NCBI RefSeq assembly: GCF_900100075.1
Contig: NZ_FNEG01000001.1
Coordinates: 496,001-560,000 of the forward strand
DNA from: Chryseobacterium jejuense
GTDB taxonomy: Bacteria > Bacteroidota > Bacteroidia > Flavobacteriales > Weeksellaceae
Length of the DNA stretch: 64,000 bases
Direction of reading: 5' to 3'
Shown: in pieces, positions 16,336 through 26,989 of the stretch
Layout: the number at the start of each line of letters is the position of its first letter
Position numbering within the stretch: the stretch's first letter is position 1
Program-made: the position numbers and the translations under genes
The notes under the pieces: model-generated
What the model was told of the DNA's origin: nothing
The model's input: the letters and a program-made list of their open reading frames with translations, nothing else
Database searches by the model: none

Positions 16336-17675
16336 GATTTTTTGTTTTTATCGTTAAACTGTGGGTCTGTTGGATCATAAAGTTTTGGTACCATCTGTAC
16401 CTGTCTTCTTAAAAGGAATACCAGAATCAATGATAATGATATAAAGATCGCAGTGAAGAAATAGAAAGAATACTGTATTCCCGGCATTGGGGTTACGGCA
16501 TCAATCGTCCTCATGACTCCATAAATGATCCATGGTTGTCTTCCTACTTCAGTTACTGTCCATCCTGCTTCCAGGGCAATATATCCGAAAGGAGTAGCAA
16601 TTAAAAAAGTTTTTAAGAACCAGTTTTTAGTCAGCCATTCCTTTTTAAAGAAGAAAGCATATAGGTATATTGCTCCTATGCAGATCATTACCACTCCAAA
16701 GAAGATCATGATCTGAAAAGCATAATGAACAACTGCAATCGGAGGCCATTCGTCTTTTGGGAACTCCTTAAGTCCTTTTACTTCAGCATTGAAATCGTTG
16801 CTTACCAAAAAGCTTAATACCTTTGGAATTTTAATAGCATATTTTATTTCCTCTTTTTCTTCATCGGGAATTCCACCAATCACAAAAGCGGCTCCTTTTT
16901 CAGTTTCAAAATGAGCTTCCATTGCAGCAAGCTTAATGGGCTGTCTCTCTGCCACAGATTTTGCGGCTACATCACCACTTAAGGGCGCTCCAAATGCTCC
17001 AATTAAGGCAAAACCCACTGCAATTCTGAATGCTTTGGTATGAAACTCCACATTCTTTTTTCGCATAATGAGAAAGGCATGAACTCCGGCTACTGCAAAT
17101 CCTGTTGCACAAAAAGCGGCAACAGTCATGTGAAGTGCCTGTGGAAACCATGCATCATTGAACATTGCCTTAATAGGATCTATATTAAGGTATTGTCCGT
17201 TGATATAATCAAAACCGGTAGGAGAGTTCATCCAGGCATTAGCAGCTACTACCAAAATACCTGATGCTAATCCACTTACGCCTACAAGAAAACCACAGAA
17301 CCAGTGAAACCACTTATTAAACTTATCCCAACCATATAAAAAGAAGCCAATAGCAATGGCTTCAATAAAGAAGGCTGTACCTTCCAATGAGAAAGGCATT
17401 CCAAAGATAGGACCTGCATGTTTCATAAACCCGGGCCATAGAAGTCCCAATTCAAATGAAAGCATAGTTCCTGAAACAGCTCCGGTAGCAAATAAGATGG
17501 CAACCCCTTTGCTCCAGGCTTTTGTTAATCCTTTATATACTTCATTATTTGTTTTTAGATACTTCCAATGGGCAAAAGCCATTAGAAAAGGCATCACCAT
17601 TCCCACACAGGAGAATATGATATGGAAGCCCAGAGAAAGTGCCATCTGGGCGCGGGCAGCTATAAAATCATCCAT
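16332..17675 (-). CDS. cydA: Cytochrome bd quinol oxidase subunit I
   Basis: Haem-bearing subunit that oxidises menaquinol and reduces oxygen. In 447 residues: RAQMALSLGFHIIFSCVGMVMP carries the His ligand to haem b595/d (His18), LHMTVAAFCATGFAVAGVHA the His ligand to haem b558, and GRQPWIIYGVMRT the conserved Arg/Gln-loop segment. The quinol-binding Q-loop is short, as in many non-enterobacterial bd oxidases. First gene of cydA-cydB-DUF1706. Confidence 0.96.
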   Translation of the reverse strand: MDDFIAARAQMALSLGFHIIFSCVGMVMPFLMAFAHWKYLKTNNEVYKGLTKAWSKGVAILFATGAVSGTMLSFELGLLWPGFMKHAGPIFGMPFSLEGTAFFIEAIAIGFFLYGWDKFNKWFHWFCGFLVGVSGLASGILVVAANAWMNSPTGFDYINGQYLNIDPIKAMFNDAWFPQALHMTVAAFCATGFAVAGVHAFLIMRKKNVEFHTKAFRIAVGFALIGAFGAPLSGDVAAKSVAERQPIKLAAMEAHFETEKGAAFVIGGIPDEEKEEIKYAIKIPKVLSFLVSNDFNAEVKGLKEFPKDEWPPIAVVHYAFQIMIFFGVVMICIGAIYLYAFFFKKEWLTKNWFLKTFLIATPFGYIALEAGWTVTEVGRQPWIIYGVMRTIDAVTPMPGIQYSFYFFTAIFISLSLILVFLLRRQVQMVPKLYDPTDPQFNDKNKKS

Positions 17676-17828
17676 AATATCAACTTTTCAGTAAATAAAT
17701 TTACGCATAAATTATTGATGTTGAGTATGATTTAAAACAGTTGTTATTTCAGCAATACATTTTAATTTTGAATCTTTTATGGGCTGGCTATTCTTTATGT
17801 AATTCTACATTTTTTTGACACTTTTTAA

Positions 17829-19832
<2,004 letters not shown>

Positions 19833-19850
19833 ACGTTTTTAAAATATCAA

Positions 19851-19883
19851 AAAAAAGCTTCTAATTATTTAGAAGCTTTTTTT
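19851..19883 (+). terminator. gyrB terminator
   Basis: AAAAAAGCTTCT / AGAAGCTTTTTTT with an 8-nt loop, 18 nt after the gyrB stop. Confidence 0.9.
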
Positions 19884-19914
19884 ATATTTGGTGAAACCAA
19901 TAAAAAATAATAAT

Positions 19915-20337
19915 ATGTTAACTCTTTTACAAACAGACCCCTACAATGGGGCGGATGCGGTTTCTGGTGCAGCCGCTGCAGGATTAGGGATTGGAACGAT
20001 GTTCATGAGCTTACTGGTATATCTGTTTTACGGGTATTGTATGTTCAAAATCTTTAAAAAGGCAGGTAGAGAAGATGCGTGGGCAGCTTTCGTTCCTATC
20101 TACAATGCTATTGTTATGCTGGATATTGTTAAAAAACCAATATGGTGGATTATCCTATTCTTAATTCCATTTGTGAACCTTTATGCTGCATGGGTAGTCA
20201 ACGAGAGATTGGCTAAAGGTTTTGCAAAGGAAACCCCTCTTTACACAATTTTACTGTTTTTCTTTGGATTTATTTTTATTCCAGTACTTGGACTTGGAAG
20301 TGATACCTACGACAGTAAAAGAATACCGAACGATTAA
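19915..20337 (+). CDS. DUF5684-like small membrane protein
   Basis: 140 residues from the ATG at 19915: an extracytoplasmic N-terminus rich in Ala/Gly (GAAAAGLGIGTMFMSLLV), then membrane segments separated by the signature FKKAGREDAWAAFVPIYNAIVMLDIVKKPIWW, a layout known from signal-peptidase-associated DUF5684 proteins. The role is unknown. An upstream TTG at 19888 is rejected because it lies against the gyrB terminator. Confidence 0.78.
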   Translation: MLTLLQTDPYNGADAVSGAAAAGLGIGTMFMSLLVYLFYGYCMFKIFKKAGREDAWAAFVPIYNAIVMLDIVKKPIWWIILFLIPFVNLYAAWVVNERLAKGFAKETPLYTILLFFFGFIFIPVLGLGSDTYDSKRIPND

Positions 20338-20359
20338 TTAAATAACAAAAGAAAAATAG

Positions 20360-20384
20360 AGACTTCAGAAATGAAGTCTTTTTT
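20360..20384 (+). terminator. Terminator after the DUF5684-like gene
   Basis: AGACTTC / GAAGTCT, loop agaaat, followed by six T. Confidence 0.85.
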
Positions 20385-20571
20385 ATTTGATAGATATTGA
20401 AATATAGTATTAATTGTAGTCTTTTGTAATATTAATTCTACAAATATTGAATTATGTGAATCGCTATTTATCCTAAATTTGGAAACGCAGACAATATGAA
20501 GTTGACCATTTCATATTTAAAAATTAATCTTAAATGATTATAAAGGAATATACATTCAAAACGTCATTTCT

Positions 20572-20678
20572 GTTTGTATATAAATAACTTTTGATTATTT
20601 ACAACCTTATTTAAGGTAGATTTAGGATAGTGCTTTTTTAAGTATTAGTAGAGGCTCCACCATGTGGAGCCTCTTTAT
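20572..20678 (+). ncRNA. Candidate small RNA ending in an orphan terminator
   Basis: An 11-bp perfect stem (AGAGGCTCCAC / GTGGAGCCTCT, loop cat, then TTTATTT) stands 275 bp from the previous terminator with no gene between. A weak promoter-like pair (TTTG at 20572, 19-bp spacer, TATTTAC) precedes it. The start is a guess; only the terminator is clear. Confidence 0.3.
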
Positions 20679-20819
20679 TTCATCATTTCGAGAGATTTTA
20701 TTTTCATAATACCCTGATAATTAAATGATTATTGGTTTTTTTTTTTTGTGGGGTTATTTTTTTGCTATTTTTTTTAACAATTATTAAGATTTTATTATTT
20801 TTACCCCATTATAATAAAC

Positions 20820-22712
20820 ATGATGAAAATATTATTTCTTGGGGCCCTGTCTACCGCCTCAATGTATTTCGCCCAAATCTATCCGGCATCTTCAATTCCA
20901 GAAAACTTAAAGAAAAATGCTAATGCAATCATCAGAAAAAATCTAACAACAGTTAAGATTAATAAAGTTGATGAAATAAAATACCAATACAATACCGTTA
21001 CTACAGTTTTAAATAAAGATGGAAGTGAAAAAGCAATAGCTTATATTCCTTATGATAAAGCAAAAAGTATTTCTAATGTAAAGGTTACCATCTATGATGA
21101 ATTTGGTAAGAAGATAAAGAGTTATTCAAAATCAGACTTTAGTGATTTTGCCAATAATACACAAGGGGTATTTTATTCTGATAACAGGGTGATGGTTTTA
21201 TTCTATAGTTCAACGCAATATCCTTATACCATTGATTTCTCGTATGAGTCTGAAGATAAAAACACCATTTTTATTCCTGATTTTGTGCCATTTTATTCTA
21301 CCAATACCTCTCTGGAAGAAGCTCAGATGAAAATTATCAATACCTCAGGAATTGAGCTTCGAACCAAAATTTATCCGTCAAAGTATAATTATACCTCAGT
21401 AGTTGAAGGAGGAAACGGAAATGAAAAAACGTATTCTTATAATAATGTTCCGGCAGTTGATGAGATTGCAATGATTCCGGAAACTGTTAAAATTTTGCCT
21501 AAAGTAAGTTTTGCCCTTACCAAGTTCAACCTGGCTGGAAAACAGGGAACATTGAATAACTGGAAAGACTTCGGTACTTGGTATTATAACAACCTTGTTG
21601 AGCCTGTAGCAGTATCAACTCCTGATATTAAGGCTGAAGTTGCAGCTTTACAGCTTCAGGGCTCGGTAGAAGAAAAAGTAAAGAAGATTTATCAGTATAT
21701 GCAGACCAAAACCAGATATATATATGTAGGACTGGGAATTGGCGGCTGGCTACCCATGATGCCGGATGAAGTACATAAAAAGGGATATGGAGACTGTAAA
21801 GGTCTTACCAATTATATGAAAACCCTATTGAATGAAGCAGGAATCCCTTCTTATTATTGTGTTATCAATTCAGGACTTTCTCAGGTTTCTTTTGATCCGG
21901 ACTTTCCTAAAATGGGTGGAAACCATGCTATTTTAATGGTACCTACAGAAAACGGAAATATCTGGCTCGAAAATACTTCACAGCAGATTGCATTTAACCA
22001 TTTAGGATATAGTACCACAGATAGGAATGTACTTTCTGTAAAGAAAAGCGGAATAGAACTGATTAATACTCCGGTATATTCAGCAGATCAGAATAAAGAA
22101 AAACAAAATCTGAAAATAAAAATAGGCGAGGATAACAGTATTACAGGCGAAGGGAATTTTTTCTATACAGGAAGTCAATATGATAATAGCCTTGGATTTG
22201 TAAACCTTAGCCCGAAAGAAAAGAATGATGCCATTAAAAAAAGGTTAGAGGTTTTAAACTTTGAAAAAGTTGAGATGAAAAACTTTGTCAATGATAAAGA
22301 TAAAGCTGTCATTACCTATGATTTAGATTTTAAAACCCATAATTATTGCAAGAATGCAGGGAATAGTCTCATTTTCAGAGCTGTCCCTATTTCTTCAGAT
22401 GGTGTTTATAAAGCAGATGAAAACCGCGAGCTTCCTTTTGAGGTGAGACAATCTTTTGAGGATGAATATGAAATCAGTTTTATCATACCTAAAGGTTATA
22501 AAACCGATGAAACCCCTGATGATGTCAATATAAACTCCGAATTTGGAAATTATAAGCTAAGTTTTGTTAAAAATAATGATGGAATAAAAGTGACCCGAAA
22601 AATGCTGATCAACAAAGGAACTTTTCCCAAAGAGAAATACAATGATTATATAGGGTTCAGGAAAAAGATCATAAACATGGATAACTCAAAAATTTTGATC
22701 ACAAAAATATAA
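20820..22712 (+). CDS. Exported DUF3857 / transglutaminase-like protein, active-site Cys present
   Basis: 630 residues: signal peptide (MKILFLGALSTASMYFA), an N-terminal DUF3857 beta-sandwich (about 45-250), a transglutaminase-like domain (about 260-400), and a C-terminal beta domain. The papain-like triad is visible: Cys326 in GYGDCKGLTNYMKTLL, His369 in GGNHAILMV, and an acidic/polar position in IWLENTSQ. Substrate unknown; such proteins are common and paired in Flavobacteriia. The next gene, 3 nt downstream, is a paralogue. Confidence 0.88.
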   Translation: MMKILFLGALSTASMYFAQIYPASSIPENLKKNANAIIRKNLTTVKINKVDEIKYQYNTVTTVLNKDGSEKAIAYIPYDKAKSISNVKVTIYDEFGKKIKSYSKSDFSDFANNTQGVFYSDNRVMVLFYSSTQYPYTIDFSYESEDKNTIFIPDFVPFYSTNTSLEEAQMKIINTSGIELRTKIYPSKYNYTSVVEGGNGNEKTYSYNNVPAVDEIAMIPETVKILPKVSFALTKFNLAGKQGTLNNWKDFGTWYYNNLVEPVAVSTPDIKAEVAALQLQGSVEEKVKKIYQYMQTKTRYIYVGLGIGGWLPMMPDEVHKKGYGDCKGLTNYMKTLLNEAGIPSYYCVINSGLSQVSFDPDFPKMGGNHAILMVPTENGNIWLENTSQQIAFNHLGYSTTDRNVLSVKKSGIELINTPVYSADQNKEKQNLKIKIGEDNSITGEGNFFYTGSQYDNSLGFVNLSPKEKNDAIKKRLEVLNFEKVEMKNFVNDKDKAVITYDLDFKTHNYCKNAGNSLIFRAVPISSDGVYKADENRELPFEVRQSFEDEYEISFIIPKGYKTDETPDDVNINSEFGNYKLSFVKNNDGIKVTRKMLINKGTFPKEKYNDYIGFRKKIINMDNSKILITKI

Positions 22713-22715
22713 AAG

Positions 22716-24647
22716 ATGAAAAAAATAATATTGCTGCTGGTATGCTCAGCAAATGTAATGATGATTAAAGCTCAGAAACATGAGTTTTTAGATCCGCCTA
22801 AATTTTCTGACGCGGATCTTTCTAAGCCTAAATCATTAATAGATGAAAATGCACCGGCAGAAATTTTGTATAGATCTGTGCATTTTATGGTGGATGCTGG
22901 CTCAGGAGAATTTTCTAAAAAATATTTTTACAGAATAAAAATCTACGACAAAGATAAAGCTGAAGATTGGCTGAATTTGGAAATACCTCTTTATGAGTCG
23001 GGTGGATCTAGGGAAACATTGGGGAAATTCAAGGCTTTTACCTACAATCTGGAAAATGGAAAAACAGTTCCTTTAAAAGTTGAGAAAAGTTCACAATATA
23101 AAAGTCAGGAAAGTAAATATGTAAATGTCAATAAGTTTGCCTTTCCTAATGTGAAGAATGGCTCAGTACTGGAATATCAGTATGAAATATTATCGCCATT
23201 TATATACATGATTCCGGAGATTTTAATTGAGACGAATATCCCATCTCTTTATACAGAATATGTTTTTGATGCTCCAATCAGTGTTTCATATAATATAAAT
23301 TATACAGGCGCATTGGCACCTAAATATAGAATGGTGGATGAGAAGAGTTTTGCTAGTGGCCAATACAAAGTTTACAGGTTTGGTTACGAAAATGTAAAAG
23401 GGTTCAAAACGGAAAAGTTTGTGAGAAATGACAGAAACTTTCGAACAAAAATAAGTGGAGAGCTTCACTCTACCTATTTTAGAGAGCTTAAGCTGTACTC
23501 TTCTTCATGGGATCAGATCAGTAAAAGTCTTTATGAAAGTGAGGGTTTTGGTGATGAATTAAAGAAAACAAGATTGGCTAAAGATAATATGCCTGCAGGG
23601 GTGATGACTATGAAAAGCGACCTGGAAAAAGCCAATGCTATATTTTCTTATGTTCAAAAAACATTTACATGGAATAAAAGACGGGGAATTTACACTGATG
23701 ATGGAATTAAAAAGATGCTGGAGACTAAAACAGGAAACTCTGCGGAAATTAATCTTTTTCTTGTAATGCTTCTCCGTGAGGCAGGGCTAAAAGCAGATCC
23801 GATGGTTATCTCTACGGTTGATAATGGATTGATCAATTTGGCTTCACCTAATGTCTCTAACATGAATAATGTGCTGGCAACTGTAGATATAAGTGGGAAT
23901 TATCATACTTATGATGCTACCTCAAAACAGTCTTCTATGGATGAACTTCCTCTGAGAGACTGGAATCAGTTTGGGATTTTGCTAACTAAAACGAAAGCTG
24001 TACAGATTCAGCTGCAGAATATGAAGAAAAGCAGTACATTTCTGACAGTGGATGCAAAGCTTAATGATGATGGCAGTATCTCCGGATCTTATTCCGACAA
24101 AGATACAGGAACATTTGCCATGTATGTAAAAGATAGCTATGATGAAAATCCTGAAAAATATAAAAAGCAGTATAAAGAAAATTATTCTATAGATTTTACA
24201 GGAATTGATTCAAAAGTATTAGATAATGGTGCGTTTGAAAGTACAATGAAGTTTTCATCATCCAATTTAATAGATAGAGTAGGAAAGAAGCTAATCATCA
24301 ATCCAATGTTATTTTTAAGCAAGACTTCTAATGAGTTTGACCAAACAGAAGCTCGAAAGTATCCTATTGATTTTGGTGCACCTACTACAAAGATAAAAAA
24401 AGTAACCTTGGAAATTCCTGAAGGTTATACAATTGAGGAATTACCAAAAAATAAAAAAATTGTAACTGATGACAAACAGATAGAATACAGTTATATGTTT
24501 GAACAAAAAGGAAATAAACTGGAAATAACTTCCACTACTAAAGTTGCCAGCGCCGATTATCCTAAAGAATACTATCCCGTATTCAAGCAAATTTGGGGAG
24601 TAGCATCCAAGCATGAAAATCAGGTGATCAGCTTAATAAAGAAATAA
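22716..24647 (+). CDS. Exported DUF3857 / transglutaminase-like protein with Ser in place of catalytic Cys
   Basis: 643 residues: signal peptide, DUF3857 domain (about 50-250), transglutaminase-like domain (about 300-420), C-terminal beta domain. The segment aligned with GDCKGL of the upstream paralogue reads KTGNSAEINLFLVMLLREAG, so the nucleophile position is Ser342; His and Asp in NYHTYDATS (about 405-412) remain. It is therefore probably not a cysteine-dependent enzyme. It follows its paralogue by 3 nt and ends at a strong terminator, so the pair forms one operon. Confidence 0.87.
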   Translation: MKKIILLLVCSANVMMIKAQKHEFLDPPKFSDADLSKPKSLIDENAPAEILYRSVHFMVDAGSGEFSKKYFYRIKIYDKDKAEDWLNLEIPLYESGGSRETLGKFKAFTYNLENGKTVPLKVEKSSQYKSQESKYVNVNKFAFPNVKNGSVLEYQYEILSPFIYMIPEILIETNIPSLYTEYVFDAPISVSYNINYTGALAPKYRMVDEKSFASGQYKVYRFGYENVKGFKTEKFVRNDRNFRTKISGELHSTYFRELKLYSSSWDQISKSLYESEGFGDELKKTRLAKDNMPAGVMTMKSDLEKANAIFSYVQKTFTWNKRRGIYTDDGIKKMLETKTGNSAEINLFLVMLLREAGLKADPMVISTVDNGLINLASPNVSNMNNVLATVDISGNYHTYDATSKQSSMDELPLRDWNQFGILLTKTKAVQIQLQNMKKSSTFLTVDAKLNDDGSISGSYSDKDTGTFAMYVKDSYDENPEKYKKQYKENYSIDFTGIDSKVLDNGAFESTMKFSSSNLIDRVGKKLIINPMLFLSKTSNEFDQTEARKYPIDFGAPTTKIKKVTLEIPEGYTIEELPKNKKIVTDDKQIEYSYMFEQKGNKLEITSTTKVASADYPKEYYPVFKQIWGVASKHENQVISLIKK

Positions 24648-24696
24648 TGGTAAGCTGTTTGTAACCGTAATATTATTTTTTTTGAATAAATTTTTA

Positions 24697-24721
24697 AAAC
24701 CATTCATCTTTTGAATGGTTT
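24697..24721 (+). terminator. Terminator of the DUF3857 pair
   Basis: AAACCATTCA / TGAATGGTTT with a short loop and trailing T residues. Confidence 0.85.
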
Positions 24722-24748
24722 TTGTATTGAATACCCAAAATTGAAATT

Positions 24749-25576
24749 ATGAAAAATACGGTTGCCGTTCTTGCTCTTTCCTCATTCTTTGTGTTTACTG
24801 CCTGTAAGAAAAATGAAACAGCAGCAACATCAACGGAGAAAACGGAAAATAAAAAGTCTGAAGAATTTGTAGTAGACTCAGTATTAATAAAAGATTCAAC
24901 AAAAATTACGGATTCCTTAAAGCTTAATTATACTTCCAAACTGTTGGTATTCCCTACGATTAATGATAAAAAACTTTTAGACAGCATCTATTTTCAGAAT
25001 GATAAAATAAAAGACTTTTCTAAGACTGGCCTGCAGGCTTATCTGGAAACTGAAAAAAATAATTATTTCAATTCTGTAAAAAAAGATAATAAAGATTGGG
25101 CTTCAGATATTACTTATGCACAGGATTGGTACTCAAGTTCACACATGAATCTTGTGTCTAATATGAATGGCTATATGCATATTCAGTATACAGGAAGTGG
25201 ATATGAAGGCGGGGCACATGATAATTATGGGTTTTCGGAAAGAATTTTTGACCTTAAAAACAATAAAAAATTAGAGCTAAAAGATATTACTTCCACTCCA
25301 AAAGCTAAGCTTGAAGAGATGTTGATGAAAAATATCAATAACATTAATAGCGGAACAATGGATGATGATGGAAGTGTAAAAAATTCAGAAATGTTACTGG
25401 TAGAAAAGATTCCGGCTTCAAACAACTTTTATTTTGATGAGAAAAACCTGTATTTTCATTACAGTCCATATGAAATTGCAGCATTTGCAGCAGGAGATAT
25501 CATCATTCCTATTTCATGGGAAGAGTTGAAAGGCACATTAAATGAAGAATTTAAAGAAAGAATGAAAATTAAATAA
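24749..25576 (+). CDS. DUF3298/RsiV-like lipoprotein
   Basis: 275 residues: lipoprotein signal FFVFTACKKN, a charged Lys/Glu/Thr spacer, then a PdaC/DUF4163-like region (HIQYTGSGYEGGAHDNYG) and a C-terminal DUF3298 segment (FYFDEKNLYFHYSPYEIAAFAAGDIIIPISWEEL). The family includes the lysozyme-binding anti-sigma factor RsiV and the PdaC N-terminal domain. No deacetylase domain or sigma factor is adjacent, so the role is unknown. Flanked by terminators on both sides, hence monocistronic. Confidence 0.82.
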   Translation: MKNTVAVLALSSFFVFTACKKNETAATSTEKTENKKSEEFVVDSVLIKDSTKITDSLKLNYTSKLLVFPTINDKKLLDSIYFQNDKIKDFSKTGLQAYLETEKNNYFNSVKKDNKDWASDITYAQDWYSSSHMNLVSNMNGYMHIQYTGSGYEGGAHDNYGFSERIFDLKNNKKLELKDITSTPKAKLEEMLMKNINNINSGTMDDDGSVKNSEMLLVEKIPASNNFYFDEKNLYFHYSPYEIAAFAAGDIIIPISWEELKGTLNEEFKERMKIK

Positions 25577-25579
25577 CTT

Positions 25580-25604
25580 AATGCTTCCGGGTTCAGGAAG
25601 CATT
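25580..25604 (+). terminator. Terminator after the DUF3298 gene
   Basis: AATGCTTCC / GGAAGCATT, loop gggttca, followed by TTCTATTTTT. Confidence 0.8.
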
Positions 25605-25607
25605 TTC

Positions 25608-25615
25608 TATTTTTG
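25608..25615 (+). promoter_or_regulatory. -7 box immediately before the lipid kinase gene
   Basis: TATTTTTG matches TAnnTTTG and ends only 5 nt before the ATG at 25621, so transcription would begin at or next to the start codon. It also overlaps the T run of the preceding terminator. Confidence 0.6.
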
Positions 25616-25620
25616 CGGTA

Positions 25621-26472
25621 ATGGAAAAAGTAGCTTTTATCATCAATCCTTTTTCGGCCAAAAAGAATTATCAGCCGTTTTTGAATGAACTTAAAAATAA
25701 GGTTGGTAATCCTTTGTATTATGTCTCCGAATCTATTCCGGGAACAGACGAATTTATCAAAACGCATTTTGATGAAGTAGATATTTTTGTGGCTATAGGA
25801 GGAGATGGAACCATTTCTACCGTAGCCAAGAATCTGATTTCTACAGATAAAATACTAGCCATTTTTCCTGCAGGATCAGGAAATGGATTCTCGAATGAAA
25901 CCCGTTTCAGTAAAAACCTGGATGAACTTTTAGAGAAAATTAAAGCTAAGCAATCCAGAAAAATCGATACTTTTACAGTCAACGACAGACTTTCTATCAA
26001 CGTTTCAGGAACAGGATTTGACGGAAAAGTAGTTAAAGAGTTTGAAAAAACGAGTCGGGGTTTCAAAAACTATATCAAAGTTTCATTGAAGACCTTCTTT
26101 AACTACAGACCGATTAAGGTTACCTTTTTTGATGAGGAATATAAGCAGTACAACGGCAGATACCTGATGCTTAATGTTGCTAATACCCGTCAGTTCGGGA
26201 ATAATGCCTATATCGCACCCAAAGCAAGCAAAAGCGATGGATTGGTAGACATGGTGTTGGTTAAAAAATTTCCTCTAACCTATTCTGCGTTGTTTGCTTT
26301 CAGAATGTTCACTAAAAGATTAAAGGATGACGAGTATGTAACTTATCTTCCAGTTTCAGAAATCTCATTTAAAGTAAATACCAAAAACTGGCATCTTGAT
26401 GGTGAATTCAATAAGATAGAATCACCAGTTCATGTGAAAGTACAGCCGGCAAGTTTGAATATTTTAGTGTAA
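25621..26472 (+). CDS. Diacylglycerol kinase / YegS-type lipid kinase
   Basis: Phosphorylates a lipid such as diacylglycerol at the membrane. 283 residues with the DAGK catalytic domain: VAFIINPFSAKKN at the N-terminus, the nucleotide loop FVAIGGDGTISTVAKNL, the second loop IFPAGSGNGFSNETRF, and the C-terminal beta domain ending WHLDGEF. Convergent with the gene at 26481, with only 8 nt between the stops. Confidence 0.92.
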   Translation: MEKVAFIINPFSAKKNYQPFLNELKNKVGNPLYYVSESIPGTDEFIKTHFDEVDIFVAIGGDGTISTVAKNLISTDKILAIFPAGSGNGFSNETRFSKNLDELLEKIKAKQSRKIDTFTVNDRLSINVSGTGFDGKVVKEFEKTSRGFKNYIKVSLKTFFNYRPIKVTFFDEEYKQYNGRYLMLNVANTRQFGNNAYIAPKASKSDGLVDMVLVKKFPLTYSALFAFRMFTKRLKDDEYVTYLPVSEISFKVNTKNWHLDGEFNKIESPVHVKVQPASLNILV

Positions 26473-26480
26473 AGTGTTAT

Positions 26481-26984
26481 TTAGTTTGTTCCATCAAACC
26501 CGTAAATATCACCAAAATCATTTTTACATTTTCTAAAGAATTCTTGAGGCAACCCATTTTTTAGGTTAACTCTTGTAATTGTATTTTGGTTGCAACTGAT
26601 ATCTGTATTTTGAAAGATTAAAACTCCATTTTTTAATTTGGTGGGTAAATAGGTGGTTAAAGTCAAATAATAATTTCCGACATACTGATTCTTTTCATTA
26701 AAAATTAAAATTCTGTTTGTCGCTCTTTGAGATAAGCCCCAAACCCATACAGAATTTATGATTTTAAAGATTTTTCCTTGATTTGTTTTTACAGCTCCCA
26801 AATAGGTTAAGCGTGTTTCCATTCCTCCTTTTTCATTCCATTTTCCAAAAATTAATTCTTTTCCAATTAATTTTTTTTGTAAAACTTTTAATCGAATATT
26901 ACCATCATTAATCTGAGATTTTCCAAAATAAGGAACTAATGTAAGTAAGGTAAATAAAATCTGAATTCTATATATCTTTTTCAT
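26481..26984 (-). CDS. Hypothetical exported protein
   Basis: 167 residues with a signal peptide (IQILFTLLTLVPYFGKSQ), then a compact beta-rich domain with motifs GKELIFGKWNEKGGMETRLTYLG and NRILIFNEKNQYVGNYYLTL; two Cys (SCNQ and RKCKN) could form a disulphide. No known family recognised. It lies 5 nt downstream of the dicarboxylate symporter stop on the same strand, so it may be co-transcribed with it. Confidence 0.7.
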   Translation of the reverse strand: MKKIYRIQILFTLLTLVPYFGKSQINDGNIRLKVLQKKLIGKELIFGKWNEKGGMETRLTYLGAVKTNQGKIFKIINSVWVWGLSQRATNRILIFNEKNQYVGNYYLTLTTYLPTKLKNGVLIFQNTDISCNQNTITRVNLKNGLPQEFFRKCKNDFGDIYGFDGTN

Positions 26985-26989
26985 AAAGA

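Larger units (their letters stand above)
20338..20819. other. 482-bp intergenic region with two terminators
   Basis: Holds the terminator of the preceding gene (20360-20384), about 265 bp without a credible frame (longest open stretches 13-17 codons), then a strong orphan terminator (20650-20674), and a 13-base T run with A/T-rich sequence before the next gene. The piece ending in the orphan terminator may be a small RNA. Confidence 0.6.
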
